DNA of 50,053 nt from Paracoccaceae bacterium (GTDB lineage Bacteria; Pseudomonadota; Alphaproteobacteria; Rhodobacterales; Rhodobacteraceae). The stretch spans positions 1 through 50,053 of the forward strand of contig JALEGX010000077.1 in assembly GCA_022763485.1 (NCBI GenBank). Direction: 5' to 3'. Under the pieces are notes generated by a model, which did no database searches, had not been told where the DNA came from, and saw only the letters and a program-made list of their open reading frames with translations. This document shows positions 23,782-31,450 of the stretch, piece by piece (position 1 is the stretch's first letter; each line of letters opens with the position of its first letter). Both the position numbers and the translations under genes were made by a program.

Positions 23782-26575
23782 CCGCCTTCTCCACTCCTTC
23801 GCGCAGCAACGCCGCATCAATGATCCGGGCACAGTCCCGGTAATGCCCGCTCAGGGCATCGGCCAGTGCCTCAAGAGTATCAAACCCGGTGGTCCGGCAC
23901 AGGAAATCCGTACCGCCCTGCCCCAGTCGCTCAACCTGAATGGCCTGGCCAGACAGCAACCGCGCCGCTGCCTGTACCGACCAGAATAGGTCGTAGGCCT
24001 GTTGCAGAGCCGCTCCCTCCGCGACATCAAGCCATCCACAAGCGACCGCCCCGTCCAGTCCCGCCGCCACATCGCGCACCGCAGAGCCCGACAGCAACGC
24101 ACCGGTCTGGGCCACCAGTTCCACATCCATCATGCGGCCCGGCCCGGTCTTGGCGTCCCATTCGCTGGTCGGGCTCTTGGCCGCAGCCAGCCGGTCGCGC
24201 ATCTCGGCCATCTCCGTCAGCACCTTGGCGCGGTCCTGTGGTTCGGCCAGGAAGGCCTTGCGGAAAGCTTCGATGTCGTCACCAACCTCGGCGCTGCCAC
24301 CAACACAGCGGGCCTTGGTCAGGGCCAGATGCTCCCACACCCAAGCATCCTTGCGCTGATACTGGATGAAGGCCTCCAGACTGGTTGCCACGGGTCCCTG
24401 TTTGCCCGAGGGGCGCAGGCGCATGTCGACCTCATAGAGGCGCCCCTGCGACATCGGCGCGGTCAGCGCGGTGATCAGAGCCTGGGTCAGCCGCGCATAA
24501 TAGGGACGCGTGGCCAGCGGACGCCGCCCATCCGACATGTCCTGATCCGCCGGATCATAGATCACGATCAGATCCAAGTCCGAGGTGGCGTTGAGCCGGG
24601 CCGCCCCAAGCGACCCCATGCCCAAAACGGCGGCACCACGTCCCGGCGGCATCCCGTGCTTTGAAGCGAAGTGATCCACCACGATGGGCATCAGCGTGCC
24701 AATCACCGCATCGGCCAGCTCGGCATATTGGATGCCTGCGGTTTTGGCATCGATCAGCCCGCGCAGATGATGCACGCCGATCCGGAAATGCCATTCCTTG
24801 CACCAGCGACGGGTGGCATCCAGTCGGGTTTCATAATCGGTTTCGACCGACAGCCGTTCGTCCAGCATCTGGCACAGCGCCGCACGCCCCGGCCATTCGC
24901 TGAAGAACCCACCGCCGATCACCGCATCGAAAACAGAAGAGTTGCGCGACAGGTGTTCTGCCAGCGCATGCGAGGTACCGACAACATCAATCAGCAGGTC
25001 GATAAGCTGCGGATTGGCCTCGAACAGGGAAAACAGCTGCACCCCGGCGGGCAACCCCGCCAGGAACCCGTCCAGCGCCATCAGCGCCTCACCGGGTTTG
25101 GCGCTGCGCGCAATGCGGGACAGAAGTTCAGGCTTCAGCCGCTCAAAGATCTGCTGCCCCCGCGCCGAGCGCAAGGCCGGATAGGTGGGCCAGCGTGCCA
25201 TGACCGAGGGGTCCAGCTCATCCGGCAGATCCGGGGCCGGAGCCGCCCCACCTGCGTCGGGCGCAAAGAAGCCTTCGGTCAGCTCATGCACCTCTTCCAA
25301 CCGGTCATGGACCTGGGACAGCAGCGCATCCCGATCCAGCCCCATCAGGCAGGCGATCCGCTCCAACCCGTCATCGGACTGCGGCATCCGGTGGGTCTGT
25401 GCGTCATGCACCATCTGGATGCGGTGTTCGACTTCGCGGTGCAGACGGTAGTGGGCGGTCAGTGTCCGGGCCGCCTCTTCGGGCACCCAGCCCTTGTCGG
25501 CAAGCGCCGCCAGACCTTCAACCGTGCCGCGCACCCGCAGATCCGCATCGCGCCCACCGGCGATCAGCTGACGGGTCTGGGTAAAGAACTCGATCTCGCG
25601 GATGCCGCCCCGGCCCAGCTTCATGTCATGGCCGGGCACCCGGATGGCGCCACCGGTGCCCTTGTTTTCGCGGATGCGCAGGCGCATGTCGTGAGCGTCC
25701 TGAATGGCGGCAAAGTCCAGATGGCGGCGCCACACGAAGGGCCGCAGGGTTTTCAAGAACCGTGCCCCGGCCTCCAGATCACCGGCACAGGGTCGTGCCT
25801 TGATATAGGCGGCGCGCTCCCAGGTGCGGCCCAGGCTTTCGTAATAGGTCTCGGCCGCGGCCATGGCCATGCAGACCGGCGTGACCGCCGGATCGGGCCG
25901 CAGTCGCAGATCGGTGCGGAACACGTAGCCGTCGGCGGTCTTCTCGCTCAGCGCGCTGCACATGTTGCGGGTGGCGCGGACCATGCCCTGACGCGCCTCA
26001 TAGAAGTCATCGGGATCAAAGCGCGTCTCATCGAACAGGCAGATGAGGTCGATGTCCGAGCTGTAGTTCAGCTCATGCGCGCCCATCTTGCCCATGGCAA
26101 GGATCGTCAGGCCACCCGCGGTTTCAACGTCATCTTCGGTCAGACCCGGCAGCTTCTTGCGCCGGATCAGGGTCGCGATCTCTGCCTTGATCGCCACATC
26201 CGCCGCCAGCGCGCCATAATCGGTCAGGGCCGCTGTGACCTCTTCCAGCGGCCACGCCCCCGCCAGATCCGCCAGCGCCGTCAGCAGCGCCATGCGGCGT
26301 TTGCCCTGCCGCAGGCCCGGCTTCATCTGGTCCGGTGCCAGGGCGCGCGTCTCGGCAAAGACCTCGGCCAGTGCCCTGTCCGGGTCCGAAAGCGCGCCGG
26401 GCAGCCAGGCCGCCTCACGCTCGATCAGGCTTTTCAGATAGGGGCTGGTCCCGGCAGTGCCCAGAACCAGCTGGGCCAGATCCCCGGTCAAATCGGGGAC
26501 ACGGGCCAGCGCATCGGTCCCGAGGTCCGGATCAAAGGCACGAGGAAGGCGGGCGATTTGCAAACTGTTCGTCAT
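23765..26575 (-). CDS. glnE: Bifunctional glutamine synthetase adenylyltransferase/adenylyl-removing enzyme
   Basis: GlnE adds AMP to, or removes it from, glutamine synthetase according to nitrogen status signalled by PII. The 936-residue chain has the two expected nucleotidyltransferase domains: LAMGKMGAHELNYSSDIDL in the N-terminal half and LGMGSLGAARLNATSDLDL in the C-terminal half. Both carry the D-x-D metal pair, and helical regulatory domains lie between and after them (for example IREIEFFTQTRQLIAGGRD). Length and order are standard. The start is ATG 26575. It is divergent from the YbaK-family gene and overlaps a small downstream gene by 17 bases. Confidence 0.95.
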   Translation of the reverse strand: MTNSLQIARLPRAFDPDLGTDALARVPDLTGDLAQLVLGTAGTSPYLKSLIEREAAWLPGALSDPDRALAEVFAETRALAPDQMKPGLRQGKRRMALLTALADLAGAWPLEEVTAALTDYGALAADVAIKAEIATLIRRKKLPGLTEDDVETAGGLTILAMGKMGAHELNYSSDIDLICLFDETRFDPDDFYEARQGMVRATRNMCSALSEKTADGYVFRTDLRLRPDPAVTPVCMAMAAAETYYESLGRTWERAAYIKARPCAGDLEAGARFLKTLRPFVWRRHLDFAAIQDAHDMRLRIRENKGTGGAIRVPGHDMKLGRGGIREIEFFTQTRQLIAGGRDADLRVRGTVEGLAALADKGWVPEEAARTLTAHYRLHREVEHRIQMVHDAQTHRMPQSDDGLERIACLMGLDRDALLSQVHDRLEEVHELTEGFFAPDAGGAAPAPDLPDELDPSVMARWPTYPALRSARGQQIFERLKPELLSRIARSAKPGEALMALDGFLAGLPAGVQLFSLFEANPQLIDLLIDVVGTSHALAEHLSRNSSVFDAVIGGGFFSEWPGRAALCQMLDERLSVETDYETRLDATRRWCKEWHFRIGVHHLRGLIDAKTAGIQYAELADAVIGTLMPIVVDHFASKHGMPPGRGAAVLGMGSLGAARLNATSDLDLIVIYDPADQDMSDGRRPLATRPYYARLTQALITALTAPMSQGRLYEVDMRLRPSGKQGPVATSLEAFIQYQRKDAWVWEHLALTKARCVGGSAEVGDDIEAFRKAFLAEPQDRAKVLTEMAEMRDRLAAAKSPTSEWDAKTGPGRMMDVELVAQTGALLSGSAVRDVAAGLDGAVACGWLDVAEGAALQQAYDLFWSVQAAARLLSGQAIQVERLGQGGTDFLCRTTGFDTLEALADALSGHYRDCARIIDAALLREGVEKADEADG

Positions 26576-26708
26576 GGCGGCAACTTGAGCGTTCTGCCAA
26601 GGGGGGTCAATGCGTCATCCCACCCGGCTGCGCGCCGAAAACAGCTTGACCCCGCGCGCCCGGACCACTTTGGTTCAGGTCAGAAACAGGCGCAAAGGCA
26701 GCGGACAG

Positions 26709-27176
26709 ATGAGCAAGAGCCTCAAACGGGTCAAGGCGGCCCTTCAAGACGCCGGGATCCCGGCAGAGATCGTGGAAACCGAAGGCTCCCGCACTGCCGA
26801 GGATGCCGCCCGTGCGGTGGGCTGTGAGCAGGATCAGATTGTCAAATCGCTGATCTTCAAAGGCGCTGACACGGGCCGGATGATCCTGTTTCTGACCGCA
26901 GGTGGCAATCAGCTGCTCGCTGAGCGGGCACAGGCCGCCGCCGGTGAGGATCTGGCACGGGCCGACGCAGATGAAGTGCGCGCGCAGACCGGGTTTGCCA
27001 TCGGGGGCGTGTCGCCGGTCGGGCATCTATCGCCCGTCACCTGCTACATGGATGAAACGCTGCTGGGGTTTGATACCGTCTGAGCCGCGGCGGGGACCCC
27101 GCGCCATGTCTTTGCGATTGCGCCAGAAACGCTGCGCACGCTGACAGGTGCCGTCGTGGCGAATTTCGCGGGCTGA
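26709..27176 (+). pseudogene. YbaK/ProX-family aminoacyl-tRNA deacylase, interrupted by in-frame TGA
   Basis: The first 124 codons encode a YbaK/EbsC/ProX-type protein (MSKSLKRVKAALQDAGIPAE; CEQDQIVKSLIFKG; TGFAIGGVSPVGHLSPV), a family that hydrolyses mischarged tRNAs. At 27081-27083 a TGA follows GFDTV. The same frame then continues without further stop to 27176, encoding AAAGTPRHVFAIAPETLRTL and the rest of the normal C-terminus. Homologues have Trp in the V-W-A-A-A-G-T-P motif, so TGG has become TGA. The truncated product would lose about 30 residues, including conserved GTP. A real nonsense mutation, read-through, or a base-calling error are all possible. Confidence 0.85.
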
Positions 27177-27186
27177 GTGCCGCCGA

Positions 27187-27327
27187 TCAGGACCCGATCA
27201 GGGTGAAGGCCAGCCAGCCCCAGATCCAGGTGCCGGCGATTGCGCTTGGCACGATCCACCAGCCTGGGCAGGCACTAAGCTCTGCCCCCTGCACCGAAAC
27301 GGTGTCTTCTTTGTACTTTGTAAACAT
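27187..27327 (-). CDS. 46-residue membrane protein
   Basis: This short frame from ATG 27327 to TGA/TAA at 27187 encodes MFTKYKEDTVSVQGAELSAC, then PGWWIVPSAIAGTWIWGWLA and a final FTLIGS. It has an N-terminal polar half and one Trp-rich transmembrane helix (about 22-44). AAGAAGG lies eight bases before the ATG. It converges on the broken YbaK gene with 10 bases between ends. Frame, ribosome-binding site and the typical hydrophobic helix support it. No function is known. Confidence 0.6.
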   Translation of the reverse strand: MFTKYKEDTVSVQGAELSACPGWWIVPSAIAGTWIWGWLAFTLIGS

Positions 27328-27787
27328 GTGCTCTGCCTTCTTTGAAGAGCGCGGCCGTCCTGCCCGACAGCATCGCCCCGCATCAATCTTGGATGATTGA
27401 ACCTCAAACCACCATAAGAAACGGTTAACGCGCAAGCAACTCTTCAACCCTTGCGGGAAATCGGCAGGATCGCGCTCGCTTTGATGCAACACCCGCGCCA
27501 TGCTCAGGTGCGGTTCGTCACGGCACACATCCCCGCTGTCCTGCTATCTTATGAGGGATTCTTCCCCGGCATGCGCGCTGGAGAGGTACGAGCACACGGT
27601 AAGTCGGAACGCGCCTCACCCTGGCGGCATTCCCTTGTTAAGCGACTGATATTACTTTTACTTCACTTTACTAACTCTCAGCTCACCAGTCACTTTAAAA
27701 ACAAAACTATTACATACTTAACTTTATTCACTTCACTTTCAAAAGTGTTTAAGTTGCCAAAATGAAGTGACCCAACTCCAGAGCCCC
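27328..27787 (+). other. 460-base intergenic region, AT-rich in its second half
   Basis: No credible gene was found here. The first half has ordinary base composition and shows nothing recognisable. From about 27645 to 27765 composition switches to strongly AT-rich, with repeated ACTTCACTTT blocks (27660-27669 and 27730-27739, 70 bases apart) and a group of inverted repeats next to the HxlR start. This part is probably the promoter-operator region of the HxlR gene. Confidence 0.55.
27728..27770 (+). promoter_or_regulatory. Candidate operator cluster ahead of the HxlR gene
   Basis: TCACTTCA (27728-27735) and TGAAGTGA (27763-27770) are perfect 8-base inverted arms. Inside lies the palindrome CACTTT-CA-AAAGTG (27734-27747). 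HxlR regulators bind such short dyads and usually control themselves, so this is the natural candidate site. Confidence 0.5.
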
Positions 27788-28186
27788 ATGACCGACTCCC
27801 TTTCCCCGCATCGCTCCACCTGTTCAATCGCCAGAGCTTTGGACCTTTTCGGGGACAAATGGACATTGCTGGTGCTGCGCGATGTGCTCTGGAATGACAA
27901 ACACACGTTCCAGGCGCTGCAATCTTGCGCCGAGCGGATCCCGAGCAACCTGCTGGCGCAGCGGTTGAAACGGCTGGAAACGCAGGGCTTCCTGATCAGG
28001 GACGCCTATCAGGACCGCCCCAAACGCTATCGCTATCTGCCGACCGACAAGGCCCGCACGCTGGAACCGATTCTGCGGGAAATGATGCTGTGGGGGCATG
28101 AGCATTTGAACGGCACATTTGTTGATCGGGACGGTCAGGACGGTCCGAACCCCACACAGCTGAGCCTGGATCTGTCACCGCGTTGA
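27788..28186 (+). CDS. HxlR-family transcriptional regulator
   Basis: This 132-residue winged-helix regulator contains the family pattern CSIARALDLFGDKWTLLVLRD near the N-terminus, including the cysteine often used for redox or electrophile sensing, then LLAQRLKRLETQGFLIRDAY and the wing RPKRYRYLPT. The start is set at ATG 27788 (MTDSLSPHRST). An in-frame GTG at 27767 is possible, and neither has a clear ribosome-binding site. A cluster of inverted repeats lies directly upstream. The valine-catabolic genes start 117 bases downstream on the same strand. Whether it controls them is unproven. Confidence 0.85.
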   Translation: MTDSLSPHRSTCSIARALDLFGDKWTLLVLRDVLWNDKHTFQALQSCAERIPSNLLAQRLKRLETQGFLIRDAYQDRPKRYRYLPTDKARTLEPILREMMLWGHEHLNGTFVDRDGQDGPNPTQLSLDLSPR

Positions 28187-28302
28187 GGGTGTGCGGACAT
28201 CGGTCCCCCGCCCTGCGACAAACGGACGTTTCCGAAGCTGCAAAACTCTTGTAAGAATTCCCGCATATTCGAACGCCCGTTCAATTCTGGGAGAGGACAG
28301 AG

Positions 28303-29448
28303 ATGGATTTTGCGCTGACCGAGGAACAGTCCGCCATTTTCGACATGGCCCTTGCCTTTGGGCAGGAGCATATCGCCCCCAACGCCCGGCAATGGGAAAA
28401 CGACGGCACCATGCCCCGCGCCCTATGGCAGCAGGTTGGTGAGCTTGGGTTTGGCGGCCTCTACGTGTCCGAGGAATACGGCGGATCCGGCCTCAGCCGT
28501 CTGGACGCGACGCTGGTGTTCGAAGCGCTGGCGATGTCCTGCCCCTCTGTCGGCTCCTTCCTGTCGATCCACAACATGTGCGGCGGCATGATTGACAAAT
28601 TCGGCAGCGAAGAAACCAAGCAGAAATGGTTGCCGCAGCTGTGCAGCATGGAGAAAGTCTTCTCCTACTGCCTGACCGAACCCGGCTCCGGCTCGGACGC
28701 GGCGGCGCTGAAGACCCGCGCACAAAAGACCAATGACAGCTATGTGCTCAACGGCACCAAGGCCTTCATCTCGGGCGGTGGCTATTCGGATGCCTATGTC
28801 GCCATGGTGCGCACCGGCGAAGACGGCCCCAAGGGGATTTCGACCGTGGTGGTCGAAGACGGCACCCCCGGCCTGTCCTTCGGGGCAAATGAACAGAAGA
28901 TGGGCTGGAAGGCGCAGCCCACCGCGCAGGTACAGTTCGACGATTGCGCCGTGCCGCTGGCCAACCGCGTAGGCGACGAAGGGCGTGGCTTTACCTATGC
29001 GATGGCGGGGCTTGATGGCGGACGGCTGAACATTTCGGCAGGCGCACTTGGGGGCGCACAGGCGGCGCTGAACGCCACCATCCAATACATGGGAGAGCGC
29101 AAGGCCTTTGGCAAAACCATCGACCAGTTCCAGGCGCTGCAGTTCCGGCTGGCGGAATATGAAACCCGCCTGCAGGCCGCGCGCACCTTCCTGCGCCAGG
29201 CCGCGTGGAAGCTGGACACCGGCGCGCCCGATGCCACCAAGTTCTGCGCCATGGCCAAGCTGATGGTCACCGACACCGCCAGCGATGTGGCAAATGGTTG
29301 CCTGCAGCTGCACGGCGGGTATGGCTATCTGGCGGATTACGGGATCGAAAAGATCGTCCGCGACCTGCGGGTTCACCAGATCCTTGAAGGTACAAACGAA
29401 ATCATGCGCCTGATCGTGGCGCGCCAGCTGCTGGCTGAAAACCGCTGA
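28303..29448 (+). CDS. Acyl-CoA dehydrogenase, probable isobutyryl-CoA dehydrogenase
   Basis: This 381-residue FAD enzyme has standard acyl-CoA dehydrogenase motifs: CLTEPGSGSDAAALKTRA, NGTKAFISGGGYSDAYVAMVR, and the C-terminal block LQLHGGYGYLADYGIEKIVRD. HQILEGTNEIMRLIVAR holds conserved glycine and glutamate positions near the end. Specificity for isobutyryl-CoA (valine breakdown, converting it to methacrylyl-CoA) is inferred from the two following genes for 3-hydroxyisobutyryl-CoA hydrolase and 3-hydroxyisobutyrate dehydrogenase. GGGAGAGGA lies upstream of ATG 28303. The next gene begins 11 bases after its stop. Confidence 0.88.
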   Translation: MDFALTEEQSAIFDMALAFGQEHIAPNARQWENDGTMPRALWQQVGELGFGGLYVSEEYGGSGLSRLDATLVFEALAMSCPSVGSFLSIHNMCGGMIDKFGSEETKQKWLPQLCSMEKVFSYCLTEPGSGSDAAALKTRAQKTNDSYVLNGTKAFISGGGYSDAYVAMVRTGEDGPKGISTVVVEDGTPGLSFGANEQKMGWKAQPTAQVQFDDCAVPLANRVGDEGRGFTYAMAGLDGGRLNISAGALGGAQAALNATIQYMGERKAFGKTIDQFQALQFRLAEYETRLQAARTFLRQAAWKLDTGAPDATKFCAMAKLMVTDTASDVANGCLQLHGGYGYLADYGIEKIVRDLRVHQILEGTNEIMRLIVARQLLAENR

Positions 29449-29459
29449 GAGGCACAGAC

Positions 29460-30500
29460 ATGAGCGATATCGACATCCGGGTCACAGGCCAGGCCGGGCG
29501 CATCACCTTTACCCGCACCAAGGCGCTGAACGCGATGAGCTATGACATGTGCATGGCCATTGATGCGGCCCTGCGCGCCTGGCGCACCGACGACGCAGTC
29601 AAGATCGTCGTGATCGATGCCGAGGGTGAAAAGGCCTTTTGCGCGGGCGGTGACATTGCCGAGCTTTACGCGACCGGCATGAAAGGGGATTTCGGCTATG
29701 GCCGCACCTTCTGGCGGGATGAATACCGCACCAACGCGCTGATCTTCGAATACCCCAAGCCGATCATCAGCTTCATGCAGGGGTTCACCATGGGCGGCGG
29801 CGTTGGCATTGGCTGCCACGGGTCGCACCGCGTTGTCGGCGAAACCTCCAAGATCGCCATGCCGGAGGTCGGCATCGGCCTGGTTCCGGATGTAGGCGGC
29901 ACGCTGATGCTGGCGCTGGCACCGGGGCGTGTCGGCGAATACCTGGGGCTGACCGCCGGGCGGCTGGGCCCCGATGATGCGATCTATGCGGGCTTTGCCG
30001 ATCACTTCGTGCCGCAGGCGAACTGGGCCGATCTGATCGCCGCGCTGGAAACCAGCGGCGACGCCACCCTGGTGGAACAGGCGGCGCAGCCTGCCCCCGA
30101 GGGTGAACTGCGCGATCTGCAAGATGACATCGACCGTCACTTTGCCGGGGAAGCGCTTGGCGACATCCTGACCTCGCTGCAAAACGATGAGGGTGACTTC
30201 GCCGCCAAGACGCTGAAGACGCTGAACCGCAATTCCCCCCTGTCGATGGCCTGCACGGTCGAAATGCTGCACCGGCTGCGCGGCGCGGGGCTGACGGTGC
30301 GCAAGGCGCTGGACCTGGAATACCGTTTCACCTTCCGCGCCATGGAGAAGGGCGATTTCCTGGAAGGTATTCGGGCCCAGATCATTGACAAGGATCGCAA
30401 TCCACACTGGCAATACGCCGACCAGAATGTTCCGTCCACCGCGGTCAGCCAGATGCTGCAACCGCTGGGGACAGATGCGCTGACTTTTGAGGAGGACTAA
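29460..30500 (+). CDS. 3-Hydroxyisobutyryl-CoA hydrolase (enoyl-CoA hydratase/isomerase family)
   Basis: This 346-residue crotonase-fold protein has the size and motifs of HIBCH-type hydrolases: AFCAGGDIAELYATG (oxyanion region), FMQGFTMGGGVGIGCHGSHRVV, and KIAMPEVGIGLVPDVGGT with the catalytic glutamate. The C-terminal extension RKALDLEYRFTFRAMEKGDFLEGIRA distinguishes it from plain enoyl-CoA hydratases. It releases 3-hydroxyisobutyrate from its CoA ester in valine degradation. It lies between the dehydrogenase (11-base gap) and mmsB (3-base gap), so these form one operon. The specific assignment is supported by this context. Confidence 0.88.
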   Translation: MSDIDIRVTGQAGRITFTRTKALNAMSYDMCMAIDAALRAWRTDDAVKIVVIDAEGEKAFCAGGDIAELYATGMKGDFGYGRTFWRDEYRTNALIFEYPKPIISFMQGFTMGGGVGIGCHGSHRVVGETSKIAMPEVGIGLVPDVGGTLMLALAPGRVGEYLGLTAGRLGPDDAIYAGFADHFVPQANWADLIAALETSGDATLVEQAAQPAPEGELRDLQDDIDRHFAGEALGDILTSLQNDEGDFAAKTLKTLNRNSPLSMACTVEMLHRLRGAGLTVRKALDLEYRFTFRAMEKGDFLEGIRAQIIDKDRNPHWQYADQNVPSTAVSQMLQPLGTDALTFEED

Positions 30501-30503
30501 ACA

Positions 30504-31376
30504 ATGAAGATCGGATTTATCGGCCTGGGCAACATGGGCGGACCGATGGCGGCCAACCTGGCCAAGGCAGGTCACGAGGTGACCGGGTTCGACATGGCAG
30601 AGGTCAGCATCGAAGGGGTCACCCTTGCCTCCTCCGGCGCCGAAGCGGCCACCGGTGCCGATGTGGTCATCACCATGCTGCCCAACGGCCAGATCCTGCG
30701 CGCCGTGGCCGCAGACATCATCCCGGCCATGAACGCCGGGGCGGCGCTGGTCGATTGTTCGACCGTCGACGTCGACAGCGCCCGCGCCGTGGCCGAGCAA
30801 TGTGCCGCCGCGGGTCTGCTGTCCGTGGATGCGCCCGTTTCGGGTGGCATCGGTGGTGCGGCCGGCGGCACGCTGACCTTCATGGCCGGTGGCAGCGCCG
30901 ACGCCTTTGCCAAGGCAGAGCCGCTGTTCGACATCATGGGGCAGAAGGCCGTGCATTGCGGTGAAGCCGGGGCCGGTCAGGCCGCCAAGATCTGCAACAA
31001 CATGATCCTGGGCGTCACCATGATTGCCACCTGCGAAGCCTTCGCCCTGGCCGACAAGCTGGGCCTGGACCGGCAGAAGATGTTCGACGTGGTGTCGACC
31101 TCTTCCGGCTACAGCTGGACGATGAACGCCTATTGCCCTGCCCCGGGCGTGGGACCGCAGTCGCCTGCTGACAATGACTACAAGCCCGGCTTTGCCTCGG
31201 AACTGATGCTGAAGGACCTGCGCCTGTCGCAGCAGGCCGCCGAAAGCGCCGATGCAGACACCCCCATGGGACAGCTGGCGCAGGATCTCTATGCGCAGTT
31301 CGTTGAAAACGAGGACGGCACCGGCACCGATTTCTCGTCCATGCTGCCGCGGTTCGAAAAACGTTCGCGCCAGTAA
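30504..31376 (+). CDS. mmsB: 3-Hydroxyisobutyrate dehydrogenase
   Basis: This 290-residue NAD(P)-dependent beta-hydroxyacid dehydrogenase oxidises 3-hydroxyisobutyrate to methylmalonate semialdehyde. The N-terminal nucleotide-binding fingerprint IGFIGLGNMGGPMAANLAKA, the substrate-binding DAPVSGGIGGA loop and the catalytic lysine motif GAGQAAKICNNM are present in normal spacing. It follows the hydrolase gene by three bases and completes the visible valine branch. The next enzyme, methylmalonate-semialdehyde dehydrogenase (mmsA), is not in the window. A long hairpin follows the stop and precedes the PrpD gene. Confidence 0.92.
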   Translation: MKIGFIGLGNMGGPMAANLAKAGHEVTGFDMAEVSIEGVTLASSGAEAATGADVVITMLPNGQILRAVAADIIPAMNAGAALVDCSTVDVDSARAVAEQCAAAGLLSVDAPVSGGIGGAAGGTLTFMAGGSADAFAKAEPLFDIMGQKAVHCGEAGAGQAAKICNNMILGVTMIATCEAFALADKLGLDRQKMFDVVSTSSGYSWTMNAYCPAPGVGPQSPADNDYKPGFASELMLKDLRLSQQAAESADADTPMGQLAQDLYAQFVENEDGTGTDFSSMLPRFEKRSRQ

Positions 31377-31389
31377 GCCGTCGCAAACA

Positions 31390-31450
31390 GGCATGTGCGG
31401 CCCTGATGCCCCGGTACTCTGGGGCACAAGATCAGGAGGCCGCACATGCC
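31390..31450 (+). promoter_or_regulatory. Long hairpin covering the ribosome-binding site and start of the PrpD gene
   Basis: A 13-bp perfect stem (31390-31402 with 31438-31450) continues through CTGAT/ATCAG and GCCCC/GGGGC after two small bulges, closing on an eight-base loop. In total 23 base pairs form. The 3' arm holds the ATG at 31446 and most of the AGGAGG ribosome-binding site. Translational control is likely; a terminator role for mmsB is possible, but no T-run follows. Confidence 0.65.

Noticed and set aside
24671-26827. A 718-codon plus-strand frame opposite glnE
   Set aside because: Antisense shadow of glnE with no recognisable motif and atypical composition.
28271-28282. Dyad GAACG-CC-CGTTC before the acyl-CoA dehydrogenase gene
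   Set aside because: The arms are only 5 bases and no regulator of this type is adjacent. It is kept as a note, not a feature.
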